A program made the translations under genes and the position numbers. A DNA stretch of 45,816 bases from Planctomycetaceae bacterium (GTDB lineage Bacteria; Planctomycetota; Planctomycetia; Pirellulales; Pirellulaceae), in contig JAJTFC010000062.1 of the NCBI GenBank assembly GCA_021298315.1, forward strand, positions 1 through 45,816, written 5' to 3'. The notes under the pieces are model-generated. The model was given only the letters and a program-made list of their open reading frames with translations. It was not told where the DNA came from and searched no databases. Below are positions 17,388 to 26,639 of this stretch, piece by piece; the stretch's first letter is position 1, and every line of letters begins with the position of its first letter.

Positions 17388-18772
17388 GGATAGCTCCTTG
17401 CACCCATCCCCGAATAGGAATACACGCCAAGCCCCGAAAGGACCACTCCTAGACTCAGCAGGAGGGCAAAGCGATCGGCCGTTGCCAATACGAACACCCA
17501 GCCTGCCGCCGCAATCAAACTTGGGATCGGATAAAACCACATCCGGAATGGCAAGTGAATATCCGGCCGCGTGGTTCGCACAATATGCAACGCGACGATC
17601 TGCCCGAGAAACTGCACCACAATCCGAACGCAAACCGCCGCACTGATGACCGTCGTCAGATCCAAAAAACAAAACAACGAAGTCAGAACCCCCAAAGCCA
17701 AAAGGGAAACCCAGGGGTACTTCCCCTCGGGATGCAATTTGCCAAATACCCCGTAAAAGTCCCCCTGACGGGCCGCTGCAAACGGAATCCTGGAGTACCC
17801 AAGCGTGATTGAAAACATGCAGGCTGCAGCCGTCCAAAGGATCAGCCATGTGAACGCGACGGCCCAAGGCCTACCATAGAGAGTCTCCATGAAATCCGCC
17901 GCGATGTTTTTCGACTCCATGGCTTGTCTCCATGGCACGACCCCTATGATGCATAGATTCATCGTCATGTAAATCAATGCGATCAGAATGACCGACCCCA
18001 TCACCGCACGCGGAATCGTCTTGGACGGCTCACGGACCTCGTCTCCTAAATGGCATACATTGTAGTACCCCAAGTAGTCATAGATCGCAATCAGCATGGC
18101 GGCTCCCAACCCCGAAGCAAACTGCGAGTCCAATCGGAACGCATTCTCGGGAAAGTCGATCTTCGACCAATCCATGTACCACCAACCGCTTAAAATCACC
18201 AAAGCGACGGTCAAAAGCGTTCCGCAGGTCATCAGTACCGCGATCCATCCGATGCTCTCGATCCGGCGACACAATAGAAGCGTGATAACAACCACCGCCA
18301 GCACCAAAATCCAACGCGTGCCACCAGGTATGGATCCGAATCGCTCGACAAGACCCGGCATGGCGTATTCGAGGTAACTCAATGCACCGATGTACCCCGA
18401 GGCCATCTCCATCGCGCCGCTGACCATAAACTGCCATATAAACAGAAACGGTAGAATCCTGCCCCATCGATACTTGCTATAAATCTGCTTGAGGAAATGA
18501 TAGGTACCCCCGCTCCCAGGCAACGCGGCTCCAAGTTCGCTCCACACCAAGCCATCGCACAAGACCAATATCGCCGCGAGTACCCAAGCGATCATCGCTT
18601 GCGGCCCAGACATCGCTGCGATGAAGGCCGGAATCGTAATAAATGGCCCAATGCCCACCATGTTGGCGATGTTGAGCCCTGTCGCTTGGAGTAGTCCAAG
18701 CCCCCGATTCAACTCGCCATTGGCTCTAGGAACGTCACTCGCTATCGCCTCGGATCTCGGATCGTCGCTCAT
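17384..18772 (-). CDS. APC-superfamily amino acid permease
   Basis: The product is 462 residues with about twelve hydrophobic segments. The amino acid/polyamine/organocation family pattern starts at [19 protein letters not shown], in which helix 1 carries the substrate-binding region. It continues with [24 protein letters not shown], the helix 2-3 signature, and a helix 6-like [19 protein letters not shown]. Charged tails lie at the N-terminus, as expected for a cytoplasmic end. It overlaps the DUF1501 gene upstream and the dehydratase downstream by four bases each, so translation is probably coupled. Substrates of APC permeases include amino acids, polyamines and amino-sugar-like compounds, and which applies here is not clear. 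Confidence 0.9.
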   Translation of the reverse strand: MSDDPRSEAIASDVPRANGELNRGLGLLQATGLNIANMVGIGPFITIPAFIAAMSGPQAMIAWVLAAILVLCDGLVWSELGAALPGSGGTYHFLKQIYSKYRWGRILPFLFIWQFMVSGAMEMASGYIGALSYLEYAMPGLVERFGSIPGGTRWILVLAVVVITLLLCRRIESIGWIAVLMTCGTLLTVALVILSGWWYMDWSKIDFPENAFRLDSQFASGLGAAMLIAIYDYLGYYNVCHLGDEVREPSKTIPRAVMGSVILIALIYMTMNLCIIGVVPWRQAMESKNIAADFMETLYGRPWAVAFTWLILWTAAACMFSITLGYSRIPFAAARQGDFYGVFGKLHPEGKYPWVSLLALGVLTSLFCFLDLTTVISAAVCVRIVVQFLGQIVALHIVRTTRPDIHLPFRMWFYPIPSLIAAAGWVFVLATADRFALLLSLGVVLSGLGVYSYSGMGARSYP

Positions 18773-20187
18773 CGCAGAATCGGCCTAACTACATTGCCCG
18801 CAACGTCCGTCAAACGATAGTCGCGACCTGCGTGCCGATAAGTCAATCGGGTATGGTCTAGGCCCATCAAGTGCAAAATCGTCGCGTGAAGATCGTGTAT
18901 GTGAACCTTGTCCTGCATGGCACGAAACCCAAAATCATCGGTGGCACCATGAGCCATTCCGCCACGCACTCCACCACCTGCCATCCAAACCGTGAACCCC
19001 CAAGGATTGTGATCCCGGCCATCGGAATTCTCCGTCGTCGGAGTCCTACCAAACTCACCACCCCAGAGCACCAACGTGTCATCGAGCATCCCGCGTTGCT
19101 TGAGATCCTTCAACAATGCCGCGACCGGACGGTCGATGTCTTCACACAGAGTTCGTGTCGATTCGTTGTGGTTCGAATGCGTGTCCCACGGCTGACCGTT
19201 CCCATAGTAAACCTGCACCGTGCGAACCCCTCGCTCTACCAACCGCCGAGCCAACAAGCAACCATTCGCGAAATGCGATTTGCCATAAGCCTCCCGCGTC
19301 GACTCGGTCTCCTTCTGAATGTCAAAGGCTTCTGCCGCCTCAATTTGCATCCGAAATGCTGTCTCCATCGCATGGATTCGAGACTCTAGCTGTGGGTCGA
19401 CTCCTGCCCGAACATCGCTTTGTTGATTCAAATCCTTTAGCAACTCCAACTGCTCGGCTTGGGCCTCGCCGCTCCACTTGTTGTTTTGCAAGTAGGGTAT
19501 CATCTGCTTGGGATCGAGATTCGAATGGTTGACATACACCCCCTGATGCTTGGCTGGCAGAAAACCACTGGACCAAAGCTCCGAGAATCTTACAGGTCGG
19601 CCAGGACACAATGAGATAAACTCGGGAAGATTGGCGTTCTCCGAGCCCAACCCATAGGATAACCATGCGCCCAAAGTCGGCCGATTCGGAGTGATCGTCC
19701 CATTGTTCATCATGAACAAAGCCGGACCATGGTTCGGATTGTCGGTGTGCATCGACCGGATAACACATAAGTCATCGGCAAACTGGGAAGTGTAAGGGAG
19801 CAGTTCGCTGATCTCCAAACCGCTTTGCCCGTGATGACAAAATCCAAACGGAACGGGCATCAATGCACCCGTGGGCCGTTCGGTCCTCAAGTCCGCCCCT
19901 TGGGGTTTCTGTCCAGCGAATTTGTTCAACGCAGGTTTCGGATCGAACAGATCACCCTGAAACGGCCCTCCGTTCATGAACAAATGGATGATCCGCTTGG
20001 CCTTCGGCGCAAAATGCCCCATCGTTCCAAGTTGCCCTGCCGAGTCGGCGTCGGCGGAACCCATCGAAGCGTGGTTTTCTCTGGGCAAAAGATTTGCCAA
20101 TGCCAACATTCCAAGCCCAGCACCTGTGGTTTTCAACGCCTCTCGACGCGTCAGGACCGACGCAATACCCTCCTGTGAGATTCTCAT
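18769..20187 (-). CDS. DUF1501 family protein
   Basis: The product is 472 residues from ATG 20187. An in-frame TTG at 20205 is less likely, since GAGGGAAG precedes the ATG. The N-terminus TRREALKTTGAGLGMLALAN resembles a Tat-type signal. Family segments include HLFMNGGPFQGDLFDPKPAL, HHGQSGLEISELLPY, WGGEFGRTPTTENSDGRDHN, WGFTVWMAGGGVRGG and HIHDLHATILHLMGLDHTRL. It follows the cytochrome/DUF1549/DUF1553 gene by 14 bases, the standard planctomycete pair, and its stop overlaps the start of the APC permease. Like the other DUF1501 protein at 2471-3919, it has no established reaction and probably works at the cell envelope. Confidence 0.9.
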   Translation of the reverse strand: MRISQEGIASVLTRREALKTTGAGLGMLALANLLPRENHASMGSADADSAGQLGTMGHFAPKAKRIIHLFMNGGPFQGDLFDPKPALNKFAGQKPQGADLRTERPTGALMPVPFGFCHHGQSGLEISELLPYTSQFADDLCVIRSMHTDNPNHGPALFMMNNGTITPNRPTLGAWLSYGLGSENANLPEFISLCPGRPVRFSELWSSGFLPAKHQGVYVNHSNLDPKQMIPYLQNNKWSGEAQAEQLELLKDLNQQSDVRAGVDPQLESRIHAMETAFRMQIEAAEAFDIQKETESTREAYGKSHFANGCLLARRLVERGVRTVQVYYGNGQPWDTHSNHNESTRTLCEDIDRPVAALLKDLKQRGMLDDTLVLWGGEFGRTPTTENSDGRDHNPWGFTVWMAGGGVRGGMAHGATDDFGFRAMQDKVHIHDLHATILHLMGLDHTRLTYRHAGRDYRLTDVAGNVVRPILR

Positions 20188-20201
20188 CTGCCGGTCTTCC
20201 C

Positions 20202-22523
20202 TCAATTACAAAAGTAAAATTCGTTGCTAGCCAACAGCGTTTGTGCCAAAAGCTGCCATCGATCAGGTGCGACTTGAACGAACTCCTTGATCCTTGCGAA
20301 CTCTCGCTCGGTCGGTTCTCTTTGATAAAGCCATCGGTGCAAGCGTCGAATCCTCTCTTGCACATCGTCGATGCCCTCGCGATCCAAACGAGCAATGAGC
20401 GCCTCGGACCGCTCGATCACAAAACGGCTATTCAAAACGTACAACTGCTGAAGCGGAGTGATCGTTGGAATCCGAGTTGGACTATGGGTAAGCGGATCAG
20501 GAAAATCAAAAAGCCGCAGTAAATCCGAAACTTCTCGCCGACGGACGTGACCGTAAAGAGTTCGCCTCGCATTGGTCAAGCTGCCAAGTTCCTGCGAAGG
20601 ACCGCCGATCTGATAACTCAGACCTTCGGTGACCTGCAAGAGACTGTCCCGCCAAGCTTCGACGTCCAAAGCCCTACTCGGAAACGCCGAGAGGTAACGC
20701 AACTCGGAATCCTGCGATTTGGGCAATTCATGCCGACGCTGATAAGCCGCCGAAAGAAGGATTTCTCGATGCAACCACTTGATCGACCACCCCTGCTCGA
20801 TGAAGCGATGCGCAAGATCGTCCAACAGTTCCGGATGCGTCGGAGCCTGACCCTGCCTGCCAAAATCGCTCGGTGTATCGACCAACCCACGACCGAAATG
20901 ATGCTTCCATATCCGATTGACCATCACCCGCGCCGCAAGATCCTGCGATTGGCCAGTAATCGACTGAGCAAGCTCATAGCGACCACTGCCTTGGGTCCAC
21001 CCATCCACCACCGATGTTGGCTGGGTCAGTACTGAAACGAACCGTCTCGGAACACTCGCCCCTAGCTTGTTGGGATTCCCTCGAATCTCGATCGCCGAAT
21101 CCTTGAGCTCACGCTCAAAGACGATCCTGCTACCGTGGGAACCCTCGGCTTGGCGAACTTCAAGTCGCAGATCCTCCACTCCGGGAGTCAAAAGCGAATC
21201 GTAACCGGCGACCGATTTGGCCTGTTCGATCTTTTGACGTATCTCGGTCGCCTTCAACTTGTCCTCTTCCTTGTCGCTCTTGGAGAGCTTCTCGAACTCA
21301 GCATCGAGCGCCTTGACCGACTTACGCGATCGGACCACCTCAGCCGCATCGACCCCTTCACTCAAAGCCACATCGGTGGACTTGCTGTTCGATAGAACTC
21401 CGGCGATCGCATAGTAGTCGCTATGCGTCAGTGGATCGTACTTGTGATCGTGGCAACGCGCACATGCAAGATTCAACCCCAGAAAAGTACTCGATACGGT
21501 ATGGACCCTCTCTTCGACCTCGTCCGATACGATCGATTTGATGATCTCGACGGGTAACTGCAACTCCTTCCAATACGACGGGCTCAGCCCGAGAAATCCC
21601 AATGCCGCTCGATCGCTCGCCGGAGTGCCGGGTATCTGATCTGCTGCTAGTTGCAGTTGCACGAAACGATCGTAAGGCAGATCGCGATTCAAGGCTTCGA
21701 CAACCCAGTCGCGGTAAGGGTACGATGGGCCGATCGTCTCGGCCCAGTCCTCCATCGTATCGCAGTAGCGAACCAAATCGAGCCAGTAACGAGCCCATCG
21801 CTCGCCGTAGTGCCCCGAAGCTAGATACTCATCGACACGCCGCTCGTACGCATCGACTGCGGGGTCGGAGATGAACAAGGATACCTCCTCGTCGCTAGGG
21901 AGCAATCCGAGCAAATCAAGCTTGAGCCGTCGCAAAAGAGACCTTCGGTCCGCTTGGGCCGAAGCGACCAAGTCGAGTTCGATCAGCTTTCGTGCGATCG
22001 GAAGATCGATCCGATTCTCGATCGAAACCGTCGGACTTCGCAATTCCACCGCGTCGATCGACTCGCTCGACATCGGCTTGGTAGGTACAAACGACCAGTG
22101 CAAGCGACCCGCCTCGATATCGATCGATCGCTGAACCTTGGCCGCTTGCTCGTCGCTGGGCATCGAAGCTCCAGAACGAACCCAGAGTTCAAGTTTGACG
22201 ATGAGCTCCTCGGATAACTTACCTGCTGGCGGCATCGCCGAATCGAGATCGTGGTACCGGACGGCTTGGACCAACAAGCTCTCGTCAGGCTTCGAGGCAA
22301 CCACACTCGGACCGCTATCCCCACCCACTAGGATGCCGTTAGGCGTATCGAGCCGCAGGCCTCCCTGAAGCGACTTGGATTCCGACGAATGGCATTCGTA
22401 GCAATGCTCGGCCAAAAGCGGTCGAATATGCTGTTCAAATTCGATCGATTCGGCTGGTGGTTGGCCATAGGAAGGTAGGCAAAACCAAAACGATAAGAGC
22501 CAAATGCATGAGGAATACTTCAT
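20202..22523 (-). CDS. PSCyt1-DUF1549-DUF1553 protein
   Basis: This 773-residue protein has a signal peptide ending near SYGQ (about residue 20). A planctomycete cytochrome c-like domain (PSCyt1) follows at about residues 28-125, with a CYECH haem-binding motif at 41-45 and MPPAGKLSEE as the probable distal Met region. A DUF1549 (PSCyt2) domain covers about 170-385 (YWLDLVRYCDTMEDW, YRDWVVEALNRDLPYDRFV) and includes a second CxxCH-like motif, CARCHDHKYDP. The C-terminal DUF1553 (PSD1) domain runs from about 520 to 745 (MVNRIWKHHFGRGLVDTPSD). ATG 22523 has AGGAG seven bases upstream. It is the first gene of the minus-strand operon. The domain set suggests a periplasmic redox protein, but its reaction is unknown. 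Confidence 0.93.
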   Translation of the reverse strand: MKYSSCIWLLSFWFCLPSYGQPPAESIEFEQHIRPLLAEHCYECHSSESKSLQGGLRLDTPNGILVGGDSGPSVVASKPDESLLVQAVRYHDLDSAMPPAGKLSEELIVKLELWVRSGASMPSDEQAAKVQRSIDIEAGRLHWSFVPTKPMSSESIDAVELRSPTVSIENRIDLPIARKLIELDLVASAQADRRSLLRRLKLDLLGLLPSDEEVSLFISDPAVDAYERRVDEYLASGHYGERWARYWLDLVRYCDTMEDWAETIGPSYPYRDWVVEALNRDLPYDRFVQLQLAADQIPGTPASDRAALGFLGLSPSYWKELQLPVEIIKSIVSDEVEERVHTVSSTFLGLNLACARCHDHKYDPLTHSDYYAIAGVLSNSKSTDVALSEGVDAAEVVRSRKSVKALDAEFEKLSKSDKEEDKLKATEIRQKIEQAKSVAGYDSLLTPGVEDLRLEVRQAEGSHGSRIVFERELKDSAIEIRGNPNKLGASVPRRFVSVLTQPTSVVDGWTQGSGRYELAQSITGQSQDLAARVMVNRIWKHHFGRGLVDTPSDFGRQGQAPTHPELLDDLAHRFIEQGWSIKWLHREILLSAAYQRRHELPKSQDSELRYLSAFPSRALDVEAWRDSLLQVTEGLSYQIGGPSQELGSLTNARRTLYGHVRRREVSDLLRLFDFPDPLTHSPTRIPTITPLQQLYVLNSRFVIERSEALIARLDREGIDDVQERIRRLHRWLYQREPTEREFARIKEFVQVAPDRWQLLAQTLLASNEFYFCN

Positions 22524-22610
22524 TCCGGTCTCCTAGATGGGGCAGGGGACTCTAATGTAGCCCCAGGCTAGTCCCAAAGCAACCAGCAGACTTACGAACC
22601 GACCCCTTAT

Positions 22611-22647
22611 TGCCTCGCGATTGTCCCCAATCGATCCTCCTGAGGCA
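22611..22647. repeat. Intergenic hairpin repeat, unit A
   Basis: An outer inverted pair TGCCTC/GAGGCA encloses an inner stem CGATTG/CAATCG with loop TCCC. The 30-base segment 22619-22648 is repeated with two mismatches at 22660-22689. Confidence 0.7.
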
Positions 22648-22689
22648 CTAGTGTAGATCGATTGTCCCCAATCGATCCGCCCGAGGCAC
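22648..22689. repeat. Intergenic hairpin repeat, unit B
   Basis: CTAGTGTAGA (22648-22657) leads into a perfect 9-bp stem, GATCGATTG (22656-22664) and CAATCGATC (22669-22677), with loop TCCC. It shares 28 of 30 bases of its 22660-22689 segment with unit A. Confidence 0.75.
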
Positions 22690-22740
22690 AAAGCCGAGAG
22701 GTTTGCCGCCAGCAGAAAACAGCCGAAAAACCAAAGACCC

Positions 22741-22755
22741 CGACGCCATGCGTCG
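22741..22755. repeat. Short hairpin within the repeat region
   Basis: CGACGC and GCGTCG form a 6-bp stem with loop CAT, between units B and C. It has no sequence relation to those units. Confidence 0.4.
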
Positions 22756-22759
22756 CACC

Positions 22760-22789
22760 GAGCCATTGGGGACAATGGCTCTACACTAG
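22760..22789. repeat. Intergenic hairpin repeat, unit C (inverted)
   Basis: GAGCCATTG (22760-22768) and CAATGGCTC (22773-22781) form a 9-bp stem with loop GGGA, followed by TCTACACTAG (22780-22789). Its reverse complement matches unit B in the CTAGTGTAGA lead, in TTGTCCCCAA and in architecture, but with three different stem pairs, all compensated. The rest of the 294-base gap between the flanking genes shows no convincing gene. Confidence 0.75.
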
Positions 22790-22817
22790 GTACACCGTCC
22801 GCGACAAAAGCACCCGA

Positions 22818-25800
22818 CTACTGACCCTTGGACAACTCATCGATCCGGTCCTGCGATTGCTTGGCCAACTCGTGATCGCTATGGTTGCTGAGCAAGAACT
22901 CATAGAACTTCTTGGCAGCGTCGATCGCCTTTCGTCGCCGCTCACCGGTCAAATCCCCAATCAAAACCTCCGAGCAGCGGCCTGCTTCATAAGCGCTTCT
23001 GGCCTGCCAATTCTTGATCTCCTCTGAAGCTTGCGTTCCCCCGAATCCATACATGACCTTCTGGAACACCTGCACCGCCTTGGCGTAATCCTGCTGTGCA
23101 AACCACAACTCTCCCTCCATGAACCTCGCACGAGCCCCAAGCTCGTTTCGCTGCTCCTCAGCGATCGACTCAAAAAGCTTCAAGGCCTCTTCGTTCCTCT
23201 TCAAATTTTGCAACGCGACGGCTTGTTCGTACCTCGCGATCGGCAGGAGATTTGAATCCGGTACCACCGTGGCCATCTTGGTGACCCAAGCCTCCACGTC
23301 GGCCCACTTTTTCAACTCGCTTGCCGTCTGGGCCCCATGCAAATAAATCAACGATTGAACTTGCTCCTGTATCCCCAGGCGATCCTGTGCGCTCTCGAGC
23401 GCTTTGCGCGCCGAATCGTAATGGATCATCGCCGATGCATACTGCTGAAGCTTGTAAGCGCACTCGGCAATCATCAGTCTAGCATCGAGCGATAACTCCC
23501 CTTTGGGAAACTCGGCCAACTGCTTGCTAAATCGCTTCGCTGATTCCTCATACTGCTTCTGTTGGTACAACGACAAACCGATTTTGTAGAGGGATTTCTC
23601 CTGCAGTTCTTTGCTCGAAGACTTGCTTGCTGCAACCGTGTAAGCCTTGACCGCCGTTTCGAAACTCGCGTTATCAAAGTCGGCTTGACCAACGTGAAAA
23701 TAGGATTCAGCGGCCACTGGACTCTCAGGATACTTCTCGGCAACGGCGCGGAATGAACGGTTGGCTTGCTCGAGTTGCCCAAGCTCTTTCTGTGCCCAAG
23801 CCCTCTCGAAGAGAACACGGTCCATCAACGCGTAAGTGGGAAATTCTTGTTCGATCCGATCGAAAATCGCCACGGCACGTTCGAATTGAGAATCCGAAAC
23901 CAAACCGACTCCGAGCTCGTATAGAGCCTTGACCATCGCCCCCTTGGTCGGATTCTGTTCGATCAGTTTGGTTAAGGCTCCGATCGAGTCCTCAAGCTTT
24001 CCAGTTTGCCGCAAGCAGATCGCATTGGCCACGATCGCCTCTTGTGCCAACCCAGGGTTCTTCGTCGAATCGATCACTTGCAGGACCAACTCCTGGGCCT
24101 GGGCAAATTGATTCTGCTGAATCAACAAATAAGCAGTGTCAAATTTGGCGAAATCTCGCAAGCTCGTATCGGTGTTCTGAACGATGACTCGCTGGTACCA
24201 ATCGATCGATTCCTGTGTTTTACCCGCCTGGGCCGAAAGCTGTCCGAGCCGAAACTCAGCCTGGGTTTTGAATCGAGACTTTGGAAACTCCTTGAGCAAC
24301 CTCTCTAAGACCTCCTTGGCCTTGACCTTGTCCTGCTTGGCCTCATGAGCCTGAGCCAAGACCAGTAAAACCTCGTCGGCTTGGCCCCATGTCGAACTCA
24401 GTTTCAACGATTGATCCAACGCGGCGATCGACTCGTCGGGTTTGCTGAGCTTCAGCAGACAAGCCCCTTGAAGGAATCGAGCTTCGGCCTGCACCGAAGG
24501 ATCCTTGCTCTCCTTGACAATCGCGTCGATGCGCACCAGTGCTTTTTCGGGTTGCCCTGCAAGATACTGCGCGGTGATTCCACGCAATTCCCAATTCGTT
24601 CTCGAAGGATGGTCCTTGGCCGATTGCACGAGCTTTTCGAAAGCTTCAGAGGCTGCCGGGTGCTCACCGCGTTGCAACAAGGATTCGGCGCGGACATAAC
24701 CGACGTCAGGAATCAATTCGCTGTTGGCAAAGCGAGTCTCGAAGGCTTCGGCCCATCGCAGGGCCTCTGGTAAATCCCCCATCTGCATCGCAGCAAAAGC
24801 CGCATTGTAGGTTGCCCGTGGAGATACCGGTTCGTCGGCATACTCGACGGCGATCTGCTCAAACAACTTCCGGGCCTCGGCCTTGCCTTCTGCGGTTGCA
24901 AAAAGCCCATCGGCCAAATCGAGTTTAAGCAAAGCCAACTGGCTCCGCGTCCCAGGAGTTAGGTCCTTGGCGGGAATCCGAGAGGCCCACTCCAAGGCTT
25001 CGCGAGCGATGGGAACGACTTGCTCTTTTTGGTTCTGAAGCACCGCGATTTGGCACAGCCAATGGGCTGCCTCAATCGCCTTGGAATCCTTCAACGCGAG
25101 CACTTGGACAAACGCTTCCCGAGCTTGTGCGTACTTCTTGTCCCGCATCAAGGCTTGGGCCATCGAAAGCGAAGCGTTTTGCGCATATTTCGAATTCGGA
25201 AACAGCGTTGCAAGCTGCTTGTAGGCCTCGGACGACTTCGCATACTGCCCAGACTTGGCTAATGCAAAGGCGTACCGCGAATAGATATAATCGGCCAGCG
25301 GGGACTTTTTGAAATCCGCAGTGCCGATCACCTGCTCGTACCTAGCAGCAGCTTGATCGGGTTTGTCCAACTGCAAGGCGATTTCGCCTAATCGAACATT
25401 CGCATCGCGAACCAATGGATGCTTGATATGGCCGGCAAGCAGCGCCTCGTAGTTCTCACTTGCAAGTTTCGGTTGCTTGAGTTCCTCATAGGAAAAGCCC
25501 AACGCAAAAAGCGCTTCGGGAACCAACGGAGATTTGGTCAGCTTCTTGTTCTGCGCCAACTGATTGTAAAATCCCACGGCCTTTTCGGTATTGCCGAGTC
25601 GCGACTCGGCTTCCCCAGCGTAAAATATCGCTCGATCCACCGATGGACTGTCAGGGTACTTTTCCAAAAAAGATGCGAATACCTTCGAGGCCTCTGCCAA
25701 GGCAGCTTTAGACTCCTTTTGTGGGTCGCTCCCCAATTGGACCAAACACCAGCCGAGGTTGACCAACGCCTCTTCCTGCTCCTTGAGATCCTTGTCCTCG

Positions 25801-26291
25801 AGCGATTTTCGAAACGATCCAACCGCATTGGCATAATCCGGTGGCGATTGCTCCTGATAGCAAAGACCCAAATAATAACGCGCACTGGATGCCAAGGGGT
25901 CGCCAGGAAAATCCTTGATGAGCCTTTGCCATTGCTCCAGGGCCAACGGATACGCTCCATTGTTTTGGGCGTTGGCCGCATCGGCAAACAACGCTCGGAC
26001 TCGCTCTTTACGCTTCTCCTCCTCGCTCATTTTGCGAACCGGAGCCGCGGGCTTTGGAGTCCCAGGTGCCTGAAAACCTGGCTTGTTAGGCTGTGGACTA
26101 GGCTTGCCAGGTTGCCCCGCGTTGGGGGTCTGCCGGGCGGGCGGTTGACGGTTTTGCGCGAAACCCAACTCGGCAAAATTCGATACCGATCCGAAAACGG
26201 TCAACGAGGCCAAAACTGCCACGACCATCCGACGGGCACGACGCCCGCCAAAAACTATGCCCAAAGCGTTCCTATTTGAATGATCTACCAT
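22818..26291 (-). CDS. Large exported tetratricopeptide-repeat protein
   Basis: The product is 1157 residues from ATG 26291. That start is favoured over ATG 26300 because AAGGGA directly abuts the latter but is well spaced from the former. A basic N-terminus (GGRRARR) precedes a hydrophobic segment ending near FAQ, predicting a signal peptide. A Pro-, Gly- and Gln-rich linker follows to about residue 95. The remainder consists of tandem TPR-like helical pairs, for example YPLALEQWQRLIKDFPGDPL, SARYYLGLCYQEQ, AALAEASKVFASFLEKYP and AVKAYTVAASKSSSKELQEK. The repeats resemble BamD/YbgF-type TPRs used for protein-protein contact in the envelope. No catalytic motif is visible. It stands alone, 294 bases from the operon downstream of it, and is probably a periplasmic scaffold. 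Confidence 0.88.
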   Translation of the reverse strand: MVDHSNRNALGIVFGGRRARRMVVAVLASLTVFGSVSNFAELGFAQNRQPPARQTPNAGQPGKPSPQPNKPGFQAPGTPKPAAPVRKMSEEEKRKERVRALFADAANAQNNGAYPLALEQWQRLIKDFPGDPLASSARYYLGLCYQEQSPPDYANAVGSFRKSLEDKDLKEQEEALVNLGWCLVQLGSDPQKESKAALAEASKVFASFLEKYPDSPSVDRAIFYAGEAESRLGNTEKAVGFYNQLAQNKKLTKSPLVPEALFALGFSYEELKQPKLASENYEALLAGHIKHPLVRDANVRLGEIALQLDKPDQAAARYEQVIGTADFKKSPLADYIYSRYAFALAKSGQYAKSSEAYKQLATLFPNSKYAQNASLSMAQALMRDKKYAQAREAFVQVLALKDSKAIEAAHWLCQIAVLQNQKEQVVPIAREALEWASRIPAKDLTPGTRSQLALLKLDLADGLFATAEGKAEARKLFEQIAVEYADEPVSPRATYNAAFAAMQMGDLPEALRWAEAFETRFANSELIPDVGYVRAESLLQRGEHPAASEAFEKLVQSAKDHPSRTNWELRGITAQYLAGQPEKALVRIDAIVKESKDPSVQAEARFLQGACLLKLSKPDESIAALDQSLKLSSTWGQADEVLLVLAQAHEAKQDKVKAKEVLERLLKEFPKSRFKTQAEFRLGQLSAQAGKTQESIDWYQRVIVQNTDTSLRDFAKFDTAYLLIQQNQFAQAQELVLQVIDSTKNPGLAQEAIVANAICLRQTGKLEDSIGALTKLIEQNPTKGAMVKALYELGVGLVSDSQFERAVAIFDRIEQEFPTYALMDRVLFERAWAQKELGQLEQANRSFRAVAEKYPESPVAAESYFHVGQADFDNASFETAVKAYTVAASKSSSKELQEKSLYKIGLSLYQQKQYEESAKRFSKQLAEFPKGELSLDARLMIAECAYKLQQYASAMIHYDSARKALESAQDRLGIQEQVQSLIYLHGAQTASELKKWADVEAWVTKMATVVPDSNLLPIARYEQAVALQNLKRNEEALKLFESIAEEQRNELGARARFMEGELWFAQQDYAKAVQVFQKVMYGFGGTQASEEIKNWQARSAYEAGRCSEVLIGDLTGERRRKAIDAAKKFYEFLLSNHSDHELAKQSQDRIDELSKGQ

Positions 26292-26639
26292 ACCCAGCAT
26301 TCCCTTGTTGGTCCAAGCGTTGGTCTTCGCGCGTTTCGACTCAGGCTGCAATACCGCTGGTATCACCCCTGCATAATGTACAGAAATAATGTACCGAATC
26401 GATGGTGGTTCGAGAAACCCCCTGGTTCTTCGGTAGGCTCTCGCCTGCGACCTGAATCGAATCCCCCAAGGACGCACTCCTTAACGGCACAGGCCGCAAA
26501 TCCCTCACAGATTAACAGCCAAGGGCGATAAGGGGACTTTTCCCGTTGCAAACAGGGGACTGACGTTACAATGGTACAATACACCCAAGGAGCCACTTGG
26601 GCCCAATTGCTTTTTTTCATCAGGCTTCGGACTCTCTCG
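26292..26639. other. Divergent intergenic region (348 bp) with possible control elements
   Basis: This gap separates the TPR gene (minus) and the epimerase gene (plus). It contains a direct repeat ATAATGTAC at 26373-26381 and 26386-26394 (13-bp period). It also contains TTGCAA (26546-26551) and TACAAT (26567-26572), which could form a weak plus-strand promoter with 15-bp spacing. A hairpin CCCAAG/CTTGGG (26584-26601) lies ten bases before seven T residues (26611-26617). I see no gene in it. Confidence 0.4.
26584..26617 (+). promoter_or_regulatory. Leader hairpin followed by T-run, possible attenuator
   Basis: A 6-bp stem CCCAAG/CTTGGG with a six-base loop is followed after nine bases by TTTTTTT (26611-26617), 22 bases before the epimerase ATG. 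The gap between stem and T-run argues against a classical terminator. Confidence 0.25.

Noticed and set aside
17388..17867. N-terminal extension of the dehydratase frame by 160 residues
   Set aside because: It lies inside the APC permease gene in another frame, while ATG 17387 has AAGGAG upstream and begins the family homology.
22533..22775. 80-residue minus-strand frame in the repeat region
   Set aside because: It consists largely of translated hairpin repeats and has no ribosome binding site.
26400..26480. tRNA-like GC-rich stretch
   Set aside because: No T-arm consensus and no cloverleaf could be drawn.
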